Source: Polynucleobacter sp. UK-Kesae-W10 (GTDB lineage Bacteria; Pseudomonadota; Gammaproteobacteria; Burkholderiales; Burkholderiaceae). From it: a DNA stretch of 64,000 bases. Location: positions 1,040,986 to 1,104,985 of the forward strand of contig NZ_JACVQB010000001.1 of NCBI RefSeq assembly GCF_018881575.1, in the 5' to 3' direction. The notes beneath the pieces were generated by a model. It was not told the origin of the DNA, did no database searches, and saw nothing but the letters and a program-made list of their open reading frames with translations. Within the stretch, counting starts at the first letter, position 1, and each line of letters begins with the position of its first letter. A program made the position numbers and the translations under genes. Shown here piece after piece: positions 29,007-38,848 of the stretch.

Positions 29007-30110
29007 TTGAAAACCATTGAGTATTACCAGCAAGAATTAAAAGCGCGCGGGTATCACAGCGATCCCGCGCAGCTTCGTGCTGTTGAGCGTCTACAAAAAT
29101 GTGAAGATGAGTGGATTGCTTATAAAGAAATCCGCAGCAACAATCTCAAGAAAAAAATATTTAAGCCAACTCTGCCACGCGGTTTGTACCTGTGGGGTGG
29201 AGTAGGTCGCGGCAAATCTTTTTTGATGGACTGCTTTTATGCAGCTTCACCGTTAGAAAAGAAAGTACGCATCCATTTTCATGAGTTTATGCGTGAAGTC
29301 CATCGCGAACTCCATGAGCTCTCCGGCTTATCTGATCCATTAGATGAGCTCTCCAAGCGAATTGCTAAGCGCTATCGCCTAATTTGCTTTGATGAGTTTC
29401 ATATCAATGACATTGCAGATGCCATGATTTTGTACCGCTTGCTCAGCGCTTTATTTGCTGATCGCGTGCAGTTTGTGATGACATCAAACTACCGGCCCGA
29501 CCAACTCTACCCAAATGGTTTGCATCGCGATCGTCTATTGCCGGCGATCAAGCTGTTAGAAGAAAAGCTCGATGTTCTGAACGTCGACGCGGGCAACGAC
29601 TACCGACGCGTTCAGATGGAGCAGGTTGAGGCTTATCTAACGCCATTAAATGATCAAACGCACGCGACCCTTGAGCAAATGTTTAGGACCTTGATTGGTA
29701 ATCAGCAAGAAACCTCAAAGCCGGTCTTGAATATTGAATCGCGTGAGCTCAAGCCATTGCATATGGCTGACGGGGTGGTATGGTTTGACTTTCAAACGCT
29801 ATGCTGTGGCCCACGCTCACAAAATGACTATTTAGAGATCGCCAAGCAGTTTCATACAGTGATTTTGTCTGGCGTGCCGTATATGCCGCCCAGAATGACT
29901 AACGAGGCACGACGTTTTATTTGGCTCATTGACGTGCTCTACGACCATAAAATCAAACTGATTATCTCGGCAGAGGTTCCTGCCCCTGATTTGTACACCG
30001 AAGGGCAAATTACCGCCGAATTCTCCAGAACCGTCTCGCGCCTCATTGAGATGCAGTCCCGCGACTACTTAGATGCCCCGCGGCGGGTAATTGACACCAG
30101 CTTGACCTAA
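29007..30110 (+). CDS. zapE: Cell division ATPase ZapE (AFG1 family)
   Basis: 367-aa AAA-like P-loop ATPase of the AFG1/ZapE family, which in E. coli acts on FtsZ polymers. Walker A is GGVGRGKSFLMD, Walker B LICFDEFHINDI, with the family motif HFHEFMREVH between them. The start is TTG directly after the lpdA stop, so it is read as the last gene of the suc operon. Confidence 0.93.
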   Translation: MKTIEYYQQELKARGYHSDPAQLRAVERLQKCEDEWIAYKEIRSNNLKKKIFKPTLPRGLYLWGGVGRGKSFLMDCFYAASPLEKKVRIHFHEFMREVHRELHELSGLSDPLDELSKRIAKRYRLICFDEFHINDIADAMILYRLLSALFADRVQFVMTSNYRPDQLYPNGLHRDRLLPAIKLLEEKLDVLNVDAGNDYRRVQMEQVEAYLTPLNDQTHATLEQMFRTLIGNQQETSKPVLNIESRELKPLHMADGVVWFDFQTLCCGPRSQNDYLEIAKQFHTVILSGVPYMPPRMTNEARRFIWLIDVLYDHKIKLIISAEVPAPDLYTEGQITAEFSRTVSRLIEMQSRDYLDAPRRVIDTSLT

Positions 30111-30119
30111 AATAGGGTC

Positions 30120-30971
30120 ATGACCAGCTTTTCCACCATTAATGCCGATTTGCACTGCCATTCAGTTGTTTCTGATGGCACATTGACGCCTGAAGCCTTG
30201 GCTGAACGAGCCAAAGCCAATGGTGTTCATTTATGGGCATTAACCGATCATGATGAGCTAGGCGGTCAAGAGCGTGCGCGTGCTGCTGCTAGTGCGTTGC
30301 AGATGGATTATGTGGCTGGTGTAGAAATATCTGTCACATGGATGGGTGAAACAATTCATATTGTTGGTCTGGGTATTGATGCAAACCACCTTGGCATTAT
30401 TGAGGGCTTGCGTCTGACTCGTGAAGGGCGTGGTAACCGTGCACAACTGATGGCAGAGCAATTGCTCAAGGCAGGCATTCCTGGTGCCTATGAGGGCGCA
30501 CTCCATTTTGCGGGCAATCATCAATTAATTTCTCGTACACACTTTGCTCGTTTCTTGGTTGAGCAGGGGATCTGTCGTAATACAGAGCAGGTATTTAAAA
30601 ATTATTTAATCGAAGGCAAGCCGGGTTATGTGCCCCATCAATGGGCTAGCTTGGACAATGCGGTTGCTTGGATTAAGGCGGCAGGCGGCGTAGCCGTGAT
30701 TGCTCATCCGGGTCGCTACAGTAGATTGAGTGCGCTACAGATGGATGAACTCTTCAAGCATTTCAAAGACATCGGTGGCCTTGGTATTGAGGTCATTACA
30801 GGCAGCCATAGCCCAGATCAGTACAAAACCTATGGGAAGGTTGCCCAGCAGTATGGATTCTTAGCCTCCAGAGGCTCAGACTTCCACGACCCTAATGAAA
30901 GTCACATCGACTTAGGTGTATTGCCCCTTTTGCCAGAGCATTTGACTCCGGTATGGACTGCGTTTCATTAA
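30120..30971 (+). CDS. rnm: PHP-domain phosphoesterase (RNase AM / YciV type)
   Basis: 283 aa. PHP metal motifs are visible: DLHCHSVVSDG, LTDHDELGG, VIAHPGRY and RGSDFHDP. The size and motif order match YciV/TrpH, which removes nucleotides from 3',5'-bisphosphates and trims rRNA 5' ends. Upstream of trpS, which gave the family its old name. Exact activity is inferred. Confidence 0.85.
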   Translation: MTSFSTINADLHCHSVVSDGTLTPEALAERAKANGVHLWALTDHDELGGQERARAAASALQMDYVAGVEISVTWMGETIHIVGLGIDANHLGIIEGLRLTREGRGNRAQLMAEQLLKAGIPGAYEGALHFAGNHQLISRTHFARFLVEQGICRNTEQVFKNYLIEGKPGYVPHQWASLDNAVAWIKAAGGVAVIAHPGRYSRLSALQMDELFKHFKDIGGLGIEVITGSHSPDQYKTYGKVAQQYGFLASRGSDFHDPNESHIDLGVLPLLPEHLTPVWTAFH

Positions 30972-31002
30972 TTTAAATTCACAATAAAGATAAAGAAAAA
31001 CG

Positions 31003-32205
31003 ATGTTTGCTGAACGTGTTCTCTCTGGTATGCGGCCTACGGGCAATTTGCATCTTGGTCACTATCATGGCGTATTAAAAAATTGGGTGCGTTTGCAATC
31101 GGAATACCCATGCTTTTTCTTTGTTGCTGATTGGCATGCCTTAACAACCCATTATGAAACGCCTGATGTGATCGAGCAGTCTGTATGGGATATGGTGATT
31201 GATTGGTTGGCTGCGGGTGTAGATCCGAATCAAGCGACTTTATTTATTCAGAGCAAAGTCCCTGAGCATGCTGAGCTGTTTCTATTGCTGTCAATGGGCA
31301 CTCCATTAGGTTGGTTAGAGCGTGTGCCGACCTATAAGGATCAAATTGAAAAGCTCAAAGAAAAGGATTTGCAAACCTACGGCTTCTTGGGTTACCCCTT
31401 GCTCCAGGCTGCAGATATTTTGATTTACCGCGCACAACATGTGCCGGTTGGTGAAGATCAGGTGCCGCACGTAGAGATGACCCGCGAGGTGGCCCGCCGC
31501 TTCAATTATCTGTATGGTCGTGAGCCAGGTTTTGAAGAAAAGGCGCTTGAAGCGGTGAAGAAGTTAGGTAGTAAACGCGCCAAGATGTATCTCGAATTGC
31601 GTGTAGCCTTTCAGGAGCGCGGTGATGATGAAGCGCTAGAGCAGGCTAAGGCTTTGTTGCAAGAAGCGCAAAGTCTCTCGATGGCCGATCGTGAGCGTTT
31701 ATTTGGTTTCTTAGAGGGTGCTCGCAAAATTATTCTGCCTGAGCCCCAAGCTTTATTGACGACAGCATCGCGTATGCCCGGTATTGATGGTCAAAAAATG
31801 TCCAAGTCCTATGGCAACACGATCAGCATTCGTGAGCAGCCCGAAGACGTCATCAAAAAGATTCGCACTATGCCTACAGATCCTGCGCGAGTACGAAGGA
31901 CTGACGCTGGCGATCCTGCGCGTTGCCCAGTATGGCAATTGCATACTGTGTACTCTAATGAGGAGACCAAGCAGTGGGTTGATCAAGGCTGTAAATCAGC
32001 CGGCATTGGTTGTCTCGAGTGTAAGCAACCAGTGATTGACGCTATTTTGGCCGAACAACAGCCGATGTTTGAGCGTGCGCAAAAGTATTTGGATGATCCA
32101 AGTTTGCTGCGCTCCATCATTGCCGATGGCTGCGATAAGGCACGTAAAGTTGCTCAAGAAACGATGCGCGAGGTCCGTGAAGCAATGGGCCTGGCGTACG
32201 ATTAA
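31003..32205 (+). CDS. trpS: Tryptophanyl-tRNA synthetase
   Basis: A class I synthetase of 400 aa. HIGH-like signature in MRPTGNLHLGHYHG and KMSKS in GQKMSKSYGNT. It is longer than the E. coli enzyme because of an insertion (about 170-235) between the catalytic halves, the form usual in Burkholderiales. Confidence 0.96.
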   Translation: MFAERVLSGMRPTGNLHLGHYHGVLKNWVRLQSEYPCFFFVADWHALTTHYETPDVIEQSVWDMVIDWLAAGVDPNQATLFIQSKVPEHAELFLLLSMGTPLGWLERVPTYKDQIEKLKEKDLQTYGFLGYPLLQAADILIYRAQHVPVGEDQVPHVEMTREVARRFNYLYGREPGFEEKALEAVKKLGSKRAKMYLELRVAFQERGDDEALEQAKALLQEAQSLSMADRERLFGFLEGARKIILPEPQALLTTASRMPGIDGQKMSKSYGNTISIREQPEDVIKKIRTMPTDPARVRRTDAGDPARCPVWQLHTVYSNEETKQWVDQGCKSAGIGCLECKQPVIDAILAEQQPMFERAQKYLDDPSLLRSIIADGCDKARKVAQETMREVREAMGLAYD

Positions 32206-32213
32206 GGAAGCGC

Positions 32214-32777
32214 TTGCCAGCTTTACATGATGCTCAGTTAATTGCTTCACCTTGGGTGAAGCAATTTGCTGCATACATTCCTGAAGGTGGTTTGGTATTG
32301 GATCTGGCGTGTGGTGGCGGTCGACATTCCCATCTGTTGGCACAACTGGGATACACAGTATTGGCAGTGGATCAGGATGTAGCCGCTATTGAACAAAGCA
32401 CTCATGCCTCAATTACCCCCAAAGCCATGAATCTGGAGCTGGAGGAATGGCCGCTTGCGCAAGTCTCCTGTGAGGGGATTGTGGTTACCAATTACCTCTA
32501 CCGTCCTCACTTAGACCGCTTGCCGGAAATGCTCTCTGAGGGCGGGGTCCTGATTTATGAAACTTTCGCCCAGGGCAATGCGCAATTTGGCAAACCGTCT
32601 AACCCAAATTTCCTACTAAAACCGGGGGAATTGCTGGCTTTGGCGGCCCGGCATGGCCTGAAAGTTCTGGCATATGAGGATATTTATGTGAATGAGCCCA
32701 AACCAGCTATGGTTCAGCGCCTGTGCGCACTAAAAGACGGGTCAAAAGGGCACATTCCGTTACAATTTCAAGCTTAA
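32214..32777 (+). CDS. Class I SAM-dependent methyltransferase
   Basis: 187 aa with motif I LVLDLACGGGRHSHLLAQLG, an acidic VDQD after strand 2, and YLYRPHLDRLPEMLSEGGVL later, resembling small TehB-like methyltransferases. The substrate is unknown. Start is TTG at 32214 behind AAGGAAG. Between trpS and dapA, closely spaced on the same strand. Confidence 0.8.
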   Translation: MPALHDAQLIASPWVKQFAAYIPEGGLVLDLACGGGRHSHLLAQLGYTVLAVDQDVAAIEQSTHASITPKAMNLELEEWPLAQVSCEGIVVTNYLYRPHLDRLPEMLSEGGVLIYETFAQGNAQFGKPSNPNFLLKPGELLALAARHGLKVLAYEDIYVNEPKPAMVQRLCALKDGSKGHIPLQFQA

Positions 32778-32803
32778 GACAGCTCTAAAACGGTATACGT
32801 TCG

Positions 32804-33727
32804 GTGACAAATACAGCCCAATCCAAAGGTAGTAAAAAGACCATTTCTGGCAGCATGCCAGCTATTGTTACGCCAATGTTTGACGATGGCAGTTTGGACT
32901 ACGCCAGTTTGAAATCCTTGCTCGATTGGCATGTAGCCGAAGGCACGGATGGCATTGTGATTGTGGGGACCAGTGGTGAGTCTCCGACCGTTTCGGTGGA
33001 AGAGCATTGCGAGCTAATTCGTGTCACGGTAGAGCACATCGCAGGACGCATTCCAGTGATTGCTGGTACTGGTGGTAATTCCACTGCAGAAGCGATTGAA
33101 TTAACCGAGTTTGCAAAAAAAGTGGGTGCAGATGCCAGCTTGCAAGTAGTGCCTTACTACAACAAGCCTACCCAAGAGGGTATGTATGCTCACTTCAAGA
33201 AAATTGCTGAGTCTGTTGATTTGCCGGTGATTTTGTATAACGTGCCTGGTCGCACCGTTGCGGATTTAGCAGGTGAGACGGTGGTGCGCTTAGCTGGTGT
33301 TCCTGGTGTGATCGGCATCAAAGATGCTACCGGTAGCCTAGAGCGCGGCACGCTTTTAATGGCTGACCTCAAGCGTGCTGGCCATGCGGATTTTGCGGTT
33401 TTCTCAGGTGATGATTTAACTGCTGCGATGTTGATGTTGATGGGAGGCAAAGGTAATATTTCTGTCACGGCAAACGTGGCACCGCGCTTGATGCATGAGC
33501 TATGTGTTGCAGCTATGTCAGATGAAGTTAAAAGAACGCGTGAAATCCAGTATCAATTGCTCGCAGTGCATAAAGCAATGTTTACTGAAGCCAATCCAAT
33601 TCCAGTGAAATGGGCCCTGCATGAGATGGGCAAGATCACTGCCGGCATTCGTTTGCCCTTAACCCCTTTGAGCAGCTCCTTAAGAGAGCCCTTGAAGGCT
33701 GCATTGAAACAGGCGAACCTACTATGA
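32804..33727 (+). CDS. dapA: 4-hydroxy-tetrahydrodipicolinate synthase
   Basis: 307 aa; the first committed enzyme of the lysine/diaminopimelate branch. TIM-barrel landmarks [25 protein letters not shown] with the proton-relay Tyr, and the Schiff-base Lys in IGIKDATGS. Start codon is GTG. It overlaps bamC by ATGA, the same dapA-bamC coupling as in E. coli. Confidence 0.97.
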   Translation: MTNTAQSKGSKKTISGSMPAIVTPMFDDGSLDYASLKSLLDWHVAEGTDGIVIVGTSGESPTVSVEEHCELIRVTVEHIAGRIPVIAGTGGNSTAEAIELTEFAKKVGADASLQVVPYYNKPTQEGMYAHFKKIAESVDLPVILYNVPGRTVADLAGETVVRLAGVPGVIGIKDATGSLERGTLLMADLKRAGHADFAVFSGDDLTAAMLMLMGGKGNISVTANVAPRLMHELCVAAMSDEVKRTREIQYQLLAVHKAMFTEANPIPVKWALHEMGKITAGIRLPLTPLSSSLREPLKAALKQANLL

Positions 33728-34869
33728 TCAAAGCGTTTTCTGTATCTCGTCAATCGTTATCGATTACGGCATTATTTCTCGTGGCATTGCTCTTAACGTC
33801 ATGCAAAAGCGTCACCAGCAATGACACGGTAGATTACAAAAGCTCCGGCGCTGTAAAGGGCCCCAATTTAGCCTATCCGCCTGACCTCATTACTGCTCAG
33901 GCAGATCGCCGATACATTGTGCAAGATGGTACTGCGACGATGTCCGAATACAACGCAGCTTTGAAAAAGAGCACTCAAATGCGCAGCAATGTGATGACCG
34001 GAATTCCGGGCATGCGTATTGCGCGTGATGGTGAGCGCCGTTGGTTGGTGGTTGATAAACCCGCTACTGAGCTCTATCCGCAAGTCAAAGATTTCTGGCA
34101 AGAAAATGGTTTCTTGTTGCTGGTAGATTCGCCATCCACTGGAATTATGGAAACGGATTGGGCGGAAAATCGCGGCAAGATTCCACAAGACTTTATTCGC
34201 TCAACTTTGAGTGGCGCGATTGATTCAGCCTATGACACAGGTGAGCGCGATAAATATAAAACGCGTCTTGAACTCGCCAAGCCTGGTGAAACTGAGATTT
34301 ATATTACCCATAAAGGTGCCATCGAGAAGTGTGTAACTGACAATACAGGCGCATGTATTTCTACGATTTGGACTGCCCGTCCGAATGACCCAGAGTTAGA
34401 AGCAGTTTTCTTGGCGCGCTTGATGGAACGCTTGGGCATGACTCAAGAGCAGGCTAAAGCCCTGGTGGCTGCACCTCTAGGACCAAAGACACCTAAGGCG
34501 AAGTTCGTACAGGAAGGTAATAACCAGGGCTATATTGAGCTAAGCACCAGCTTTGATCGCTCATGGCGTGATGTTGGTTTGGCCTTGGATCGCTCGAACT
34601 TCACCGTTGAAGATCGCAATCGTTCTGACGGCGTGTATTTTGTTCGTTACGTTAATGCAAAAGATGTTGGCGATTCCAAAGGGTTCTTCACAAATCTCTT
34701 TAGTAGCAAAGATGATTCTAAGTTGCAGGCGAAGAAATACCAGGTTATCGTGAAGAGCACTGGCGAGAATAGTGCGAACGTCTATGTTCAGGATGCGAAT
34801 GGTAAGCCTGAAAATAGTCCAGCCGGTTTGCAATTGTTAACTTTGTTAACTGAGCAACTCACTCGATAG
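33724..34869 (+). CDS. bamC: Outer membrane assembly lipoprotein BamC
   Basis: 381 aa. A signal peptide with lipobox LLTSC (Cys at about residue 27) directs it to the outer membrane as a lipoprotein. Two helix-grip domains follow the unstructured N-terminal tail. It belongs to the BAM complex that inserts beta-barrels. Overlaps the dapA stop; a bidirectional terminator follows. Confidence 0.88.
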   Translation: MIKAFSVSRQSLSITALFLVALLLTSCKSVTSNDTVDYKSSGAVKGPNLAYPPDLITAQADRRYIVQDGTATMSEYNAALKKSTQMRSNVMTGIPGMRIARDGERRWLVVDKPATELYPQVKDFWQENGFLLLVDSPSTGIMETDWAENRGKIPQDFIRSTLSGAIDSAYDTGERDKYKTRLELAKPGETEIYITHKGAIEKCVTDNTGACISTIWTARPNDPELEAVFLARLMERLGMTQEQAKALVAAPLGPKTPKAKFVQEGNNQGYIELSTSFDRSWRDVGLALDRSNFTVEDRNRSDGVYFVRYVNAKDVGDSKGFFTNLFSSKDDSKLQAKKYQVIVKSTGENSANVYVQDANGKPENSPAGLQLLTLLTEQLTR

Positions 34870-34897
34870 TTTGTACTGCGCAAATTGAGCGCAAATA

Positions 34898-34926
34898 AAA
34901 AAGCCGCTTTGCAGCGGCTTTTTTTC
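34898..34926. terminator. Bidirectional terminator between bamC and the small lipoprotein gene
   Basis: AAAAAGCCGCT (34898-34908) pairs with AGCGGCTTTTT (34913-34923) over a 4-base loop, with T-runs on both strands. Confidence 0.88.
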
Positions 34927-34939
34927 TTCAAGAAGAAGA

Positions 34940-35110
34940 TTACTTCTTAGCGTCAGCAGCAGGAGCAGCTGGAGCGGCAGCAGCAGGAGCTTCAGCAGCA
35001 GGAGCAGCAGGAGCAGCAGCAGGAGCTTCAGCAGGTTTTGCTTCTTCTTTTTTACCGCAAGCGGCCAAAGCGATAGCTAACATTGCAGCGAATACGAGTG
35101 ACTTCTTCAT
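34940..35110 (-). CDS. Small Ala/Pro-rich lipoprotein
   Basis: 56 aa. Signal peptide MKKSLVFAAMLAIALAAC with a lipobox Cys, then GKKEEAKPAEAP followed by repeated Ala/Pro-Glu units to the end. GAGGAAATT precedes the ATG at 35110; the longer frame to 35143 is not needed. Small secreted lipoproteins of this kind are common in Burkholderiales, with no known function. Confidence 0.75.
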   Translation of the reverse strand: MKKSLVFAAMLAIALAACGKKEEAKPAEAPAAAPAAPAAEAPAAAAPAAPAADAKK

Positions 35111-35224
35111 TTGTAATTTCCTCTTAAAAAAATTAAACACCAATTATCGATAATTGTTGTCGGAGAAACCAAGGGCAAATCCCTAGGTAATTTCCTGTAA
35201 TTATTATATCCACCTGCCAAGGGC

Positions 35225-36439
35225 TTAGCCAAAAACTAGCCAACCTGCCAGGTAGGCTTCATAAAGGCTAGTTCCTTCGACCTTGGTGAGTCCGCCACCT
35301 TGGTACTTTTTGTGGGCTGCCAAACTCGCCCAGACCCGGATGATTTCTGGGCGCTGTTTGAGCGTCATATCCTCACCATTGCAAAAAACCTGCTTTTTAA
35401 GGCTCAAAATGCGGGTTTGGGGGTGGGCTAGCAAGGGGGAGGTGCCCAACCTTCGCAAAAAGGCGGCTGGCTTGAGAGGGTTCTTAGGACCGTCAAAAAA
35501 GGCTTGCTGCTTGGGTTCGGATAAATAAGCGCTAATGCCGGGTAGGAAGCCGTCAATTTGATGCAATTTGAGCTTCTCCAGTTGGGCTTGGAGTTGGTCT
35601 ATCAGTTCTTGCGGAAGTTGCTCGGCATGAGCAGTAGCCATTTGTTTAGGGTCTGCAAATTTGCGCTCTAGCTCAGGGATGGCTTCAAGCGATTCGGCGA
35701 GCCGCCACAAACCCTCTTGCAATAATTCTTTGTAGCTTGGTGAGCGAAAGCCAACAGACCAAGTCTGGCAGCCAGCATCTAAGGCGATGCCATCATGGGC
35801 CACATGCGGTGGCAAATACAGCATGTCTCCAGGCTCTAAAACCCACTCATGCTCACATTCAAAATTTTGCAAAATCTTCAGCGGTAAATTCGGGTTCAGG
35901 CTTAAGTCTTTTTGCTCAGAGATGCGCCACTGTCTTCTGCCTGACATTTGGATGAGAAAAACATCGTACGAATCAAAATGGGCCCCAACTCCACCGCCGA
36001 TTCCTGCAATGCTTATCATCAGATCATCAAGGCGCGCATCGGGAATAAATCGAAACCAAGACAGAATCTTTGCGGCGGCAGGGTGGTGTGCCTCCATCCC
36101 CTGCAGCAATAAAGTCCATTCAGGTTTGTCTGCTTTTGGAATGGATTTACTCAGAAAGGGTCCATGGTCAAAGCGCCATGGTTTGGAGCGAATAAGGCGC
36201 GACTCAAGTTCTTCTTGATTGGCGAAAGCAACCAGCTCGGCATAGGAAATTGGGCTAGCCAAAGGAATACCTTGCTCTGCTGAAAGTCTGAATGCAGGAA
36301 TAGCGCCACGTACCAACAGGGGTTTTTTGTGCCAGTGAGCTCGCATAAATTGTGCGGGACTCAATCCACCAAATAAGGCCCAAGGCTTGTTTAAAGGCAG
36401 GTTTTGAGGTGCTTGTGGGGGTTGATATGGCGTGCTCAA
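35225..36439 (-). CDS. roxA: Ribosomal oxygenase RoxA-like (YcfD) cupin
   Basis: 404-aa JmjC-type 2-oxoglutarate/Fe(II) oxygenase. The metal triad is visible as HFD in GAHFDSYDVFLIQ and the distal His in LPPHVAHDG, followed by the winged-helix-like C-terminal part. E. coli RoxA hydroxylates an arginine of ribosomal protein L16; the same target is inferred. The start is a TTG at 36439 with a poor ribosome binding site, so the N-terminus is uncertain. Confidence 0.83.
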   Translation of the reverse strand: MSTPYQPPQAPQNLPLNKPWALFGGLSPAQFMRAHWHKKPLLVRGAIPAFRLSAEQGIPLASPISYAELVAFANQEELESRLIRSKPWRFDHGPFLSKSIPKADKPEWTLLLQGMEAHHPAAAKILSWFRFIPDARLDDLMISIAGIGGGVGAHFDSYDVFLIQMSGRRQWRISEQKDLSLNPNLPLKILQNFECEHEWVLEPGDMLYLPPHVAHDGIALDAGCQTWSVGFRSPSYKELLQEGLWRLAESLEAIPELERKFADPKQMATAHAEQLPQELIDQLQAQLEKLKLHQIDGFLPGISAYLSEPKQQAFFDGPKNPLKPAAFLRRLGTSPLLAHPQTRILSLKKQVFCNGEDMTLKQRPEIIRVWASLAAHKKYQGGGLTKVEGTSLYEAYLAGWLVFG

Positions 36440-36488
36440 GTAAAATGGACCTATAAAGTAAAGGCTAGTGCTAACCCATTAAAAACGA

Positions 36489-37118
36489 ATGTTTGACAAA
36501 TTACGCATGAAGATTGAAAAAAATACTATCGTATCCCTGCGGTATAAGTTAACCGATGCACAGAATAATGTCATCGAAGAACCTGATTCTCCGATGGTAT
36601 ACCTGCACGGGGGTTATGAAGGCACTTTCCCTAAAATCGAGTCCTTGCTTGATGGTCAAGATATTGGCTATGAAGCCACTATTCAGTTAGAGCCAAACGA
36701 GGCTTTTGGCGAATACGATCCTGAGCTGTTGAAGATTGAGCCGCGAGCCCGTTTTCCTGAGCCATTAGAAGTCGGCATGCAGTTTGAGGGCGTTCCCGAC
36801 GCTGAGCCACAGTCTGAAGAGTCTTCATCTGCATCAGATGATGCTGATGATGAACCTTTGATTTATACCGTTACGGATGTTGCTGACAATCAAGTGGTCT
36901 TGGATGGCAATCATCCTCTTGCTGGCATGGCCTTGCGTTTTTGGGTCCAAGTGGAAGATGTGCGTGCGGCGACTGAGGAGGAGATTGAAAATCGCCACCC
37001 AGAAGGCGGTGAAAACTTCACATTCGGCATGCCCAATGATGATGGTGATGACGATGAAGAAGACTTTTTAGAAAAGGCTTTAGGCCTTCAAAATCAAGCA
37101 CCACGCACCTTGCATTAA
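36489..37118 (+). CDS. FKBP-type peptidyl-prolyl isomerase, SlyD-like
   Basis: 209 aa. FKBP start IEKNTIVSLRYKLTDAQNNV, the chaperone flap (IF) domain with EAFGEYDPELL, then the remaining FKBP strand MALRFWVQVEDV. It differs from SlyD by a Ser/Asp/Glu-rich insert (about 100-120) and an acidic tail instead of a His/Cys-rich metal tail. Start could also be the ATG at 36507. Confidence 0.85.
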   Translation: MFDKLRMKIEKNTIVSLRYKLTDAQNNVIEEPDSPMVYLHGGYEGTFPKIESLLDGQDIGYEATIQLEPNEAFGEYDPELLKIEPRARFPEPLEVGMQFEGVPDAEPQSEESSSASDDADDEPLIYTVTDVADNQVVLDGNHPLAGMALRFWVQVEDVRAATEEEIENRHPEGGENFTFGMPNDDGDDDEEDFLEKALGLQNQAPRTLH

Positions 37119-37148
37119 AAAAATAGCGAGTCGCTTTCGGGACTCGCT
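37117..37148 (-). terminator. Intrinsic terminator for cysE
   Basis: AGCGAGTC (37125-37132) pairs with GACTCGCT (37141-37148); read on the minus strand the stem is followed by a run of T (37117-37123). Confidence 0.75.
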
Positions 37149-37186
37149 AATGACATTCACAAGAGTAGCAAAAGGGCGGGAATGGC

Positions 37187-37945
37187 TTACTCCTTAAGCC
37201 ATTCCTTCATTGCGCCCAAGTCCCGCTTAGTGTCACTATCAGCAGCGATATCAGCAGGCAAGTTCGATAGCTTGGCAATGAGCTTTTCAAGTTGGGCAAT
37301 TTTTGCCTCTTGTTCAATCGTCGCATCGATTAAGCCCTTGAGCGCCATGGATACGGGATCATCTACGTTTGGTGTAACACCATAAGCAGAAAAATACTCT
37401 TTGGTTTTGCTATCAGTGCTTTTGGGTAAATCAGGATGCAAGACGCGGGCAGGAATACCGACTGCAGTTGCCCCTGCAGGAATCTCTTTTAAGACTACTG
37501 CGTTAGAACCAATGCGTGCGCCATCACCAACAGTAAAGCCACCCAATACTTTCGCGCCGGCACTCACGACAACACCTTTGCCCAAAGTAGGGTGACGCTT
37601 TACACCCTTGTAAAGGGATGTGCCACCCAAGGTGACACCTTGATAGATGGTGCAGTCATCGCCAATTTCGGTAGTCTCTCCGATCACAATGCCAAGACCA
37701 TGGTCTAAAAACACGCGTCGACCGATTTTGGCGCCTGGATGAATTTCGATGCCGGTGATAAAGCGCGACACCATCGATAGAACACGAGCGATCCACTTTA
37801 GGCCGAGGTTCCACAAAAAGTGAGACAGGCGATGAAACCAAACGGCATGAAGTCCCTGATAGCAAGTAATGACCTCAAGGCGATTGCGCGCAGCAGGGTC
37901 TCGGACGATGATGGAGTCGACTTGGTCGAAGAGGGAATTAAACAT
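37187..37945 (-). CDS. cysE: Serine O-acetyltransferase
   Basis: 252 aa; makes O-acetylserine for cysteine synthesis. N-terminal helical domain, then left-handed beta-helix hexapeptide repeats including GAKIGRRVFLDHGLGIVIG and GARIGSNAVVLKEIP. The tail after the helix is longer than in the minimal SrpH-type enzyme. Confidence 0.94.
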   Translation of the reverse strand: MFNSLFDQVDSIIVRDPAARNRLEVITCYQGLHAVWFHRLSHFLWNLGLKWIARVLSMVSRFITGIEIHPGAKIGRRVFLDHGLGIVIGETTEIGDDCTIYQGVTLGGTSLYKGVKRHPTLGKGVVVSAGAKVLGGFTVGDGARIGSNAVVLKEIPAGATAVGIPARVLHPDLPKSTDSKTKEYFSAYGVTPNVDDPVSMALKGLIDATIEQEAKIAQLEKLIAKLSNLPADIAADSDTKRDLGAMKEWLKE

Positions 37946-37968
37946 AGTGGGATTTTAACGGGGCTGGC

Positions 37969-38718
37969 TTATTTTCTCAGGAGCATCTGTTTTGCAATGC
38001 CGCGCAAGAGATCTATTTCTTCTTTATGCAGGCGACTACGCGCAAAGAGCGCTTGCAGGCGGGGCATGAGTTTTTTGGGGTGGGCGGGGTCTAGGTAGCC
38101 GATTGCTTCCAAACCCGCCCGCCAGTGGTCGAGCATGGCGGCAATGGCTGCAGGATCGGCATATTCTGCTTTTGGACTGATATCTTCTTCAGCAATAGCG
38201 TTTCCTGGCCCCTGAAGATGCTCCCGCAAGGTGTACGCACAGACCATGAGGGCCTGGGCTAGATTGAGGGAGGGATAGGCTGGATTAGCGTCTAACCATG
38301 CTCGGTGAGTGCATAAAGCCAAATGGTGGTTCTCCAGACCTGTTCTTTCAGGGCCAAACACGAGCGCCACCCGTCCTTTCTTAGCAAGGGTCTGCTCAAT
38401 GAGCTCTCGGACGCTGAGCCAATCTAAGGCAGGTGGGCCAAATTCTCGGTCACGACTAGTCAAGCCAATCACCAAGGAACAGCCCTCTACAGCGCTTTGC
38501 AGCGATTCAGACTCTGTGGATGCCTCTAGCAGGTCTACAGCTCCGCTAGCCAGGGCAATCGCCTCAGATTCTTGGGCGATCCCACTGGTCTTGGGGTGGA
38601 TTAAATGAAGATCGCTAAACCCCATGGTTTTAAGGGCTCTCGCTGCCGATCCGACGTTGCCGGGGTGGCTTGTTTCAACGAGAACCCAGCGCAGTAATTG
38701 GGCTTGGTGGATATCCAT
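37969..38718 (-). CDS. trmJ: tRNA 2'-O-methyltransferase TrmJ
   Basis: 249-aa SPOUT-fold enzyme methylating the 2'-OH at position 32 of tRNAs. LVETSHPGNVGSAARALKTMG is the signature start; the knot motifs ALVFGPERTGL and PSLNLAQALMV follow. Same strand as cysE, 23 bases upstream of it, and divergent from suhB. Confidence 0.93.
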   Translation of the reverse strand: MDIHQAQLLRWVLVETSHPGNVGSAARALKTMGFSDLHLIHPKTSGIAQESEAIALASGAVDLLEASTESESLQSAVEGCSLVIGLTSRDREFGPPALDWLSVRELIEQTLAKKGRVALVFGPERTGLENHHLALCTHRAWLDANPAYPSLNLAQALMVCAYTLREHLQGPGNAIAEEDISPKAEYADPAAIAAMLDHWRAGLEAIGYLDPAHPKKLMPRLQALFARSRLHKEEIDLLRGIAKQMLLRK

Positions 38719-38848
38719 GGGTTTATTAAATCACTGTCAAGCAGAGTGGAAAATGCAAATCGTTTAGAATCAGGGTATTAGCTTCGTATTGTCATGCAGT
38801 TTGGGCAATATAACAGGCTCGTTCTTATTTAATTTGTCCATCAATACT
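38719..38848. promoter_or_regulatory. Divergent promoter region between trmJ and suhB
   Basis: 130 bases between genes pointing apart; both promoters must lie here. No strong operator seen. Confidence 0.3.
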